This document shows, piece after piece, positions 57,005 to 64,000 of a stretch of DNA of 64,000 nucleotides. The DNA lies in the NCBI RefSeq assembly GCF_949987535.1, contig NC_080067.1, positions 54,556,405-54,620,404 on the forward strand, written 5' to 3'. A model generated the notes under the pieces. That model made no database searches and had not been told where the DNA came from. It was given only the letters and a program-made list of their open reading frames with translations. The stretch comes from Balaenoptera acutorostrata (taxonomy: Eukaryota; Chordata; Mammalia; Artiodactyla; Balaenopteridae). The translations under genes and the position numbers were made by a program. Numbering within the stretch: the first letter of the stretch is position 1; each line of letters begins with the position of its first letter.

Positions 57005-58609
57005 AGAAACCCAGACACAAAGTTTCTATAAATAGTCAGTGGATAACTTTGTTCGATGGTATAGCGAGGTCAACCAGAGTAAAGACAAAACATGCCATTG
57101 ATTTCAGCAGCTGCTTCCTTGACGTTAGATACTGCAGTTTTAATAGTGTTTGGACTAAAACCTGATAGCAAAATTTTGAGAAATGCTTGGAAGATAGGAA
57201 CATGGAGAAAGCAGGGTGGGTTCACTCTTGATAGGAAGAAAAGCTATTTCTAATAAATCTAAAAGATTATAAATCTATGATTTAAAAAATACAAAAGAAG
57301 AGTATGAAGTCAAATTTCAAAGGCCCTGTCCCTTTTTCTTCCGTTTCTTCTCACTCACCCCCTCGTTTCAGTCTGTAGTTTACTCTTGAGACTTGAGGCT
57401 ACAGAATGAATGGCACCCTGGGCAGGAGAGAGGTTAGTGAGAGGGAGACTCAAACATGCCTTTGCCTGAGAAGAGCTAGTGGAAGGAAAGAAAAAATGAA
57501 GATGGAACTGGGGAGGACTAGTGGAATAACGCCCAGAGAAGATAAAGGGAAGGAGGGACTCAGTGGCCAAGTTGGAGAAAAGAACAGAGGCACTCATTTC
57601 TTTGAGTCAACAGGAAAGGAAATGACTTCACTTTTCTCTCTGAAGTAGTAGACCAAGTTCCCTGCTGAGAGTGATTGAAGTTTGGATAGGGTTGATGGCA
57701 TCTCTTGGTGTAACCAGTAACCACAAGAATGAGCAAAAGAATGTCAGTGTTGAGGACCCAGCTCAGGCCCAACCGTGTCCGAAATGACTTTTTCATTGAG
57801 GAATGCCATCGTACAGGGGGACGTGCCATCTCATTGATTTCCAGGGATGACTCAGTTCACTGGCTGGTTGACTAAGGGAGATGTTTCTTCCTTGTCCTCT
57901 CTGTGTGTAAGTTTTTTTTTTTTTAATTAATTAATTAATTAATTTTGGCTGCACTGGGTCTTCGTTGCTGTGCGTGGAGCTTTCTCTAGTTGTGGCGAGC
58001 AGGGGCTACTCTTCGTTGCATTGCGCGGGCTTCTCATTGCAGTGGCTTCTCTTGTTGCGTGCAGAGCACAGGCTCTAGGCGCGCGGGCTTCAGTAGTTGT
58101 GGCATGCGGGCTCAGTAGTTGTGGCTCGCGGGCTCTAGAGCGCAGTCTCAGTAGTTGTGGCGCACGGGCTTAGTTGCTCCGAGGCACGTGGGATCTTCCC
58201 GGACCAGGGCTCGAACCCGTGTCCCCTGCATTGGCAGGCAGATTCTCAACCACTGCGCCACCAGGGAAGCCCTCTGTGTGTAAGTTTACTAAACTAGGCA
58301 TTTACATTTAAAAGCAATCAAGTAGGACTGCTCTTTAGTTCAGAGTACTTTAGTAGCTATGCTTGTTTTCTGTGAGCCTCTTGAGCAGGCTCTCTGGTGA
58401 AGGAAAAATTTGACAAAATGATTAAATAGAGACCTCCTCTGATCATATTGTGGCGATTAAACCACTTTCACTTCCTCTTGTGAAGAAACAGGTAACAGAA
58501 AACTTATCCCTGGCCGTTAATCATGTTGCAGTGACAATCAAAAAAAAGAAAGAAAAAAAAAGAAACCCAGACACAGAGTTTCTATAAATAGTCAGTGGAT
58601 AACTTTGTT
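57005..58609 (+). repeat. 1.5-kb insert between 49-bp direct repeats
   Basis: The 49-bp word beginning 'agaaacccagacacaaagtt' occurs at 57005-57053 and, with one mismatch, at 58561-58609. The intervening DNA ends in an A/G-rich tract (58539-58560) just before the second copy, as a retroposed insert would. Without the later SINE it is about 1.15 kb. I do not recognise its source: the part up to about 57250 looks like an old interspersed repeat, and no frame encodes a known protein. Confidence 0.6.
57915..58271 (-). mobile_element. CHR-type SINE, long form
   Basis: Antisense copy with (TTAA)n start and head 'gcgccaccagggaagcc'. The TSD 'ctctgtgtgtaagttt' is identical at 57899-57914 and 58272-58287. 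It lies 680 bp upstream of PRKCI exon 3. Confidence 0.95.
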
Positions 58610-58950
58610 ATAACTTTTTTTGCATTGACAATCTAAAATGTGGTCAGGGTAGATTCTGTTTGCTATATTTTGAATGTAAACATCATCAAGAATTAAATGG
58701 TTTTATACATTTAAAGTTTGGTATCTGTGAACCTCATGTAATATTTTGTAGAAATAGGAGTGGAAGTTATGTTACCTACTTCAGAGAATAGAATTGTCTA
58801 AATAAATATCTCAAGTGTAGTCCTTGTCAAACATTTCTCTGTAAGTATGAAATTGTTTTTCCTCAAGATTTTATGTAGTAGAAATTGTTTACTGGTCACA
58901 TGTAGAGGATTTTAAAAGTGACCTTTACTTTTCCTTTTTATATTTTTTAG

Positions 58951-59040
58951 GAGACCCATGTACAGTATCGTCCCAGTTGGAGTTAGAAGAAGCCTTTAGG
59001 CTTTATGAGCTAAACAAGGATTCTGAACTCTTGATTCATG
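58951..59040 (+). CDS. PRKCI: PRKCI coding exon 3 (residues 76-106)
   Basis: This exon completes the PB1 domain: [20 protein letters not shown], then NKDSELLIH. It supplies the second half of the OPCA motif (D77, E86, E88, E89) and the last strand of the fold. Identical to human as far as I recall. The acceptor is 'tattttttag|ga' and the donor 'catg|gtaaag'. Being 90 nt and phase 1 on both sides, its skipping would keep the frame but remove the C-terminal half of PB1. Confidence 0.96.
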
Positions 59041-60721
59041 GTAAAGGAGTAGTCATTTCCTACTCTTCTAGAACTATACTTCTTTAAAAACATAACCCTG
59101 TATCCTTAACCATTTAAAAACATGGTCCTGATGTCATTTTCTTAATCTGTATCCCTCATTTCTATGTAATTGTCCTTGTTCAGTAGTATCTTAAATGCTA
59201 GAGAAGACAAAATCGATCAGCTTCTTATAATCTTAGGAAATTTCTTATTTGTGTATGCCTTCTTGGGTATTAAACTGTGATCATCTCAGTGTTTTACAGC
59301 CAAGTTTTAGCATAGAATTTAAGAATTGAGAGCCCAGTAGCACCTAAATCATCCCCTTACAGTTTTGTAATGTATGCAAATGATGATTTCCAAAGGTAAG
59401 ATATCTTAAATGTCCTTTCTTTTGTTTAAGGGTTAACTGTGAAACTATTTATGTAGTAATCATAGACATTAGTGTGTTAAAGGTCAGCAAGCCTGAGAGG
59501 TGGGTAGTTGTATAGAAGGAGAGACCTAAACTCAGCCATCATGTAACTGGTACATTGTAAACCTGGGTTGTAAATCTAGGTATTCTCTTTCCAAATCTGT
59601 GTTCTCATTCTGCCATGCTACCCCTCAAATTTTTTAGGTCATGTAGAATCCACTTAATATGCTTAATATAATTGCAATACATTGGCAGTATTTCACATAA
59701 CATTTTTGGGAGCCTTAGGAGACTAGACCTAGGGAACTCTTTACAACTTGAAACAAATATAAATCTCCCCTCAATATAATGACTTATTTCAATACCTTGT
59801 TATTATTCCTTTGTACTTTCCTTTACAGTGTGATTTTTTTAAAAAAATAGTTTGATTTTTGTCTCCCTGCAGAATTTGACATAGTGACTCCCATGGGATT
59901 CATACTCTATTTGTTGAGATCCTGGAAGAATGTTAGAAGTCTTCCTTTGGTCATCTCTGTCTAGAATAAAACTACAGTGAATGTTTAAAGAAATTATTTG
60001 TTTTAAGCTTTATTGCTTTTTATGCTATATCAGAGATCTGTTTTCAGAAGTTAGCTTATATTTCAACTTTTAAAAATATTCCATGAACTGTGTTTCCCAT
60101 ACTCTGTGCTCAAAACAGTGTCCTTTTTTGTACATCACAGACTACAAAGAGTTGACTAGATGTTCATAAATGTACAAATTCATTATATTCTATCTCTTTA
60201 TAAAAATGTTTTGAATTAGCATTTTTATAAATCTATAGTTCCTAAGACAATACTTACATTTTTGGATTTGGGTACTGTTTTTAATGTTAATTTATTCCTC
60301 AGTTTAGTATACATCTTTAAAAAACTATAGTGGCTTATGTTTATATTTGTATACACTTTGTAATTTTAATTCTTCATCGTAGCAAATTTGTCACTACAAT
60401 GAGGATTTAAGGAAATAGTTAATGATTTCTCTAATGACCAAAAAAAAAAAAATCAATTAGTGATGTAATAAGGATTGGAATGAGTAATTTGAGCTTCTAA
60501 TGCATTGTTTATGGATGTTTGCTTTCATAAGAATTTCTTTTATTATAGCCTTGGTAAAATGGGTCCCTTCCAAAAACAGTACTGACCATATGTTAAGTAT
60601 CTTGTGTCAAGAGAGGGTCAGGTTTAAATTTAGATCAATTTATGTGATATTTGAATTTAAAATTCTGTGTAATTTGTATGTTTTAAATATGCTGTATTAA
60701 TTTTAGTTTGTTGTTTTTCAG
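59041..60721 (+). other. PRKCI intron 3
   Basis: A 1.7-kb AT-rich intron with no SINE or L1 that I can name, which is notable given the density elsewhere. A weak MIR-like trace lies near 59480-59600. It ends in 'ttgttgtttttcag'. Confidence 0.6.
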
Positions 60722-60772
60722 TATTCCCTTGTGTACCAGAACGTCCTGGAATGCCCTGTCCAGGAGAAGATA
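60722..60772 (+). CDS. PRKCI: PRKCI coding exon 4 (residues 106-122)
   Basis: A 51-nt exon that completes V106 and reads [16 protein letters not shown]: the proline-rich linker between PB1 and the pseudosubstrate. The last base begins codon 123 (Lys expected). Acceptor 'tttcag|ta', donor 'a|gtgagtg', phase 1 on both sides. The next exon, which should carry the RRGARRWRK pseudosubstrate, is not found before the window end, so the CDS is incomplete here. Confidence 0.95.
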
Positions 60773-60956
60773 GTGAGTGTTTATATACTTCATACCTTTG
60801 AATAGAGTTATTTATGATACAGTGGCACAAGAGAAATCAGAAATAGAACTTTTAATTCATTTGACTTCTTTTCCATTCTTCAGTCTAATTTAGAGTATAT
60901 TAGTAAACTGCCTAAAGTCTCTACTTTTCCCAAATCGAGATGAGGCAGTTTTAATT

Positions 60957-61189
60957 GTTTTTAATTTTTAAAAAACATATATTTATTTATTTATTTATTT
61001 GGTTGCGCTGGGTCTTAGTTGCGGCAGGCAGGCTCCTTAGTTGCGTCTCACCGGCTACTTAGTTGTGGCATGCAAACTCTTAGTTGCGGCATGCATGTGG
61101 GATCTGGTTCCCTGACCAGGGATTGAACCCGAGCCCCCTGCATCAGGAATGCAGAGTCTTAACCACTGTGCCACCAGGGAAGTCCCAAA
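60957..61189 (-). mobile_element. CHR-type SINE, mid-length form
   Basis: Antisense copy in intron 4: (ATTT)n, 'ggttgcgctgggtcttagtt', head 'tgccaccagggaagtccc'. The TSD is 'atgaggcagttttaatt' (60940-60956), with one extra T in the right copy (61190-61207). Confidence 0.92.
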
Positions 61190-61284
61190 ATGAGGCAGTT
61201 TTTAATTACAACTTACTGACATAATTGTCTATTGTGCATTTGAAAGAAAAATTAAGTTGATTTTAAGTCCTTTCCTGTTTGTTT

Positions 61285-61638
61285 GTTTTTTTAAATTAAT
61301 TTTATTTATTTTTGGCTGCGTTGGGTCTTTGTTGCTGTGCTCAGGCTTTTCTCTAGTTGCAGCGAGCGGGGGCTACTCTTCGTTGTGGTGCGTGGGCTTC
61401 TCATTGTGGTGGCTTCTCTTGTTGCAGAGCATGGGCTCTAGGCGCATGGGCTTCAGTAGTTGTGGCACGTGGGCTCAGTATTTGTGGCTCACGGGCTCTA
61501 GAGCACAGGTTCAGTAGTTGTGGCGCACGGGCTTAGTTGCTCCGCGGTATGTGGGATCTTCCTGGACCAGGGATCGAACCCGTGTCCCCTGCATTGGCAG
61601 ACGGATTCTTAACCACTGCGCCACCAGAGAAGTCCCCA
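61285..61638 (-). mobile_element. CHR-type SINE, long form
   Basis: Antisense copy, 'ggctgcgttgggtctttgtt' to 'gcgccaccagagaagtcccc'. The flanking 'tttcctgttt' lies at 61271-61280 and 61639-61648. Confidence 0.92.
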
Positions 61639-61644
61639 TTTCCT

Positions 61645-62680
61645 GTTTTTTAATTTTGGAAATTTTCAAACCTATGGCGAAGTTGAAAAAACATAGAAAC
61701 ATTGAAAACAAAGATACCCATATATCTTTACCAAGATTCACCAATTATTAACATTTTCTATGTTTGCTTTATCTCTGTATCTGTGCACACACATGCATAC
61801 ATGTATATACATAACAAACACTTGTTTTATTTTTATTTATTTTTTTGTGTACCCTTTGAGAGTAAGCTGACATGACACTTCACCTCTGAATACTTTAGCA
61901 CGCATCCTTAAGAATTGTTATGAAACTTTCTTTTGAATGTCTAAGCTAGTGGTTAACATTAATAAGATGAATTGAAAGAAGCAACTATTTAGTCTGATGG
62001 AATTTGAAAAAGTTTATATGTATATATTCATATATATAAATACATATGTGTATATGTATATATATTTGATATATACCATATATATACCAAATTTGAATTT
62101 GATGTATGGTATAATTTATAGGTTGTAGATATCAGGCAACTCATTTTTATTTGTGGTTTCTGCACATATCCATGACTTTAGAAGGAATAGTAGTAAATGT
62201 TTTGCTTTGTATTAAGTGAAATAGCTCTAAACTTTTAATTCTGTAACTCTTCTTGCAACTTGGTGAAAAGGAAAAATTAAAGAACTGGGTGTTTGTATAT
62301 AGAGTTGAGTGAGGGCTATGTACTTTATAGGAAGGTGGGGAAACATAAGGAGTGGGTAGGCCTCTGAAGCAATAGTGAAAAATTTAGGTTTGGATTCAAC
62401 TAGGAGTATTTCATTGGGTTTCCAGTGGCAGATGGATTACAGCCAGTGCAGGCTGCCTTCACAGAGGTGTTGGAGAAGCAGCTCTCCTTTGTCCAGGCCA
62501 GAGTTTTCAAAGACTTGCCATTATAGCGAATCTTGGTTGCAGAGTCCTATCTGCAAATCTATTATGGGTCTGTAGCACACTTCCCAGATAAAATGTCTTC
62601 CTACCTTTTCACTGTATTTCATGCCCACTTTCCCACTTTAAAATTTGCTGGTGGGGAGTTTTACACACTCCTCTCCTCTC
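61645..62680 (+). other. PRKCI intron 4; old repeat and AT-rich tract
   Basis: About 61645-61930 resembles an old, unnamed L1-type 3' UTR ('ggaaattttcaaacctatgg', 'attattaacattttctatgt'). An AT-rich alternating purine-pyrimidine tract covers about 62010-62095. No gene. Confidence 0.45.
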
Positions 62681-62717
62681 CTCTAGTTTAGTAATAATTA
62701 ATATTACTAAACTAGAG
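62681..62717. repeat. 37-bp near-perfect palindrome
   Basis: Left arm 'ctctagtttagtaat' (62681-62695) and right arm 'attactaaactagag' (62703-62717) are exact inverted repeats around the 7-nt spacer 'aattaat'. No transposon or gene context explains it. Confidence 0.9.
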
Positions 62718-63027
62718 CATGGAGGAAAATTGATAACCATTAAAGTGATCTCTTGGCTCTTTTAATTCCTAGGCAACATTAACATGTTTAAATTTAAGAT
62801 ATATCAAGTTGTAGTTCATGAAAGTTTCTGAAATAAGATGTTCTTTTAGGTTAAGATATTAACAAACTTTCTGCTTTGGTTGCTCCTAACAGAATAAATA
62901 ATTAAAAATAAAAGCATATATATTTCAGGTTCTGTATTATGCTATCTCAGGATTTCTAATTCAGAGTATTTCACCTGTTTCTTTCTATCTTAATTTTAAA
63001 TAGTAGACCCAGTGCTACATTTGCTTT
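62718..63027 (+). other. PRKCI intron 4, no recognised content
   Basis: AT-rich DNA with no gene, exon or named repeat seen. Confidence 0.45.
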
Positions 63028-63041
63028 AAAATGAGTTTAGA

Positions 63042-63158
63042 GGGAATTCCCTGGTGGTCCAGTGGTTAGGACTCTGTGCTTCCACTGCAGGGGGCGTGGG
63101 TTCGATCCCTGGTCAGGGAGCTAAGATCCCGCAAGCCACGTGGCACAGCCAAAAAAAT
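63042..63158 (+). mobile_element. Short CHR-type SINE, 14-bp perfect TSD
   Basis: Sense short form, 'gggaattccctggtggtcca', B box 'gggttcgatccc', short A-rich tail. The TSD 'aaaatgagtttaga' is identical at 63028-63041 and 63159-63172. Confidence 0.95.
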
Positions 63159-63172
63159 AAAATGAGTTTAGA

Positions 63173-63867
63173 AACCTAATGGAATTTCCACAGTGATTAC
63201 TATTACCGTGGGATGACTAATAGACAATCTATATAATAGTGATTGACTTACCCAAAATTACACTGGTGGACTTGATTTGATCTCATGGAACCTCTTTGTT
63301 TAGGGAATGTATTTAGAATAGTTAAAGATATAAAAAAATACAAAAACCATTGCATAAAAGGTTGTTGCGAAGAGAATATTCTTGTGGTTACAAAATGTCC
63401 CTTATACGGTATTTACAAAAATGTACCTTTACAAAGAAGAAAACTAGCCATCACTGCCTTTAACAGAGTGATTGAACACATAGTGGGAGTCAACAATCTC
63501 ACATTTGTATATTTCTTGATGAGATGCAGTAAGAAATATACATCACCTGTGTATTATTTTTGCCAAAAGTATTTAATACTTTTTATCTGGGAATCCTTTT
63601 TTTTTATCTGGGAAGTGTGTTACAAATCCATAATAGATTTGAGTCTAATGAGGAAACAGACAAATCCAGAATGTAGGTCATGATATAAGACATCTGCCTA
63701 GACCCTTTCAACATCATGAAAAGCAAACAACAACAAATAAGATAGAGTGAATGTTTTAGCATACATTAAAGAGACAAAAAATGTATAGTAATGAAATTTA
63801 GTGCCTGAATCTTGATTGGATCCTGGAGAGAAAAAGAAAACTATGAAAGACACTTTTCTTTTTTTCT
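63173..63867 (+). other. PRKCI intron 4; unexplained 132-codon ORF
   Basis: AT-rich intron. An ATG-initiated plus-strand ORF of 132 codons (63285-63683) encodes a Lys/Ile/Phe/Cys-rich product starting MEPLCLGNVFRIVKD. I recognise no domain. It is not flanked by convincing splice sites and is probably chance. Confidence 0.4.
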
Positions 63868-64000
63868 TTTTTTTTTTTCTTAAATATTTTATTTATTTAT
63901 TTATTTACGGCTGTGTTGGGTCTTCGTTTCTGTGCGAGGGCTTTCTCCAGTTGCGGCAAGTGGAGGCCACTCTTCATCGCGGTGCGCGGGCCTCTCACTA
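63868..64000 (-). mobile_element. CHR-type SINE, right end cut by window
   Basis: Antisense copy: (ATTT)n, 'ggctgtgttgggtcttcgtt', 'cactcttcatcgcggtgcgc'; the tRNA-like head lies beyond the window edge. Confidence 0.9.

Noticed and set aside
62918..64000. Search for PRKCI exon 5 (pseudosubstrate RRGARRWRK)
   Set aside because: No segment after 60772 encodes this sequence with splice sites; the exon must lie beyond the window.

Overview
This is nuclear DNA from a mammal, almost certainly a cetacean (whale or dolphin) or a hippopotamus. The evidence is a dense set of tRNA-derived CHR-type SINEs, which open with 'cttccctggtggcgcagtgg' and end in (AAAT)n tails. This family is known from Cetacea plus Hippopotamidae. 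L1, L2, MIR, ERVL/MaLR LTRs and Tigger/hAT MITEs fill most of the rest, as in any placental genome. No prokaryotic genes, operons, CRISPR arrays or phage features are present.

One protein-coding gene is supported: PRKCI (atypical protein kinase C iota), on the + strand, entering the window with its promoter and first four coding exons and running off the right edge. Exon 1 (19919-20022) lies in a CpG island (about 19540-20290). Exon 2 (34384-34505), exon 3 (58951-59040) and exon 4 (60722-60772) follow after introns of 14.4, 24.4 and 1.7 kb. Together they encode residues 1-122 plus the first base of codon 123: the flexible N terminus, the whole PB1 domain that binds PAR6, p62 and MEK5, and the linker up to the pseudosubstrate. 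The pseudosubstrate, C1 and kinase exons lie beyond position 64000.

Layout: 1-19 kb is intergenic and repeat-rich, with an ERVL fragment between inverted MLT1 LTRs inside a hAT MITE, an unclassified solo LTR, and L1, L2, MIR and SINE copies. From 19.2 to 20.3 kb is the promoter and exon 1. Intron 1 (20-34.4 kb) has nested SINEs, a mariner-type hairpin resembling the bovine miR-2284/2285 precursors, and an antisense L1 with tiny L1 tails inserted in it. Intron 2 (34.5-58.9 kb) has a fairly young antisense L1 with a possible 3' transduction, a broken HNRNPA3 retrocopy, an 81-nt frame-compatible candidate cassette exon, several L1 nests and a 1.5-kb insert between 49-bp direct repeats. Introns 3 and 4 are mostly plain AT-rich DNA with three SINEs and one 37-bp palindrome.

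I found no new multigene system. The best leads are the candidate cassette exon in PRKCI intron 2, the miRNA-like MITE hairpin, the L1 transduction candidate and the long-duplication retro-insert. Repeat family names come from recalled consensus features, not from a search; repeat boundaries are good to about 10-30 bp unless a target-site duplication (TSD) is given.
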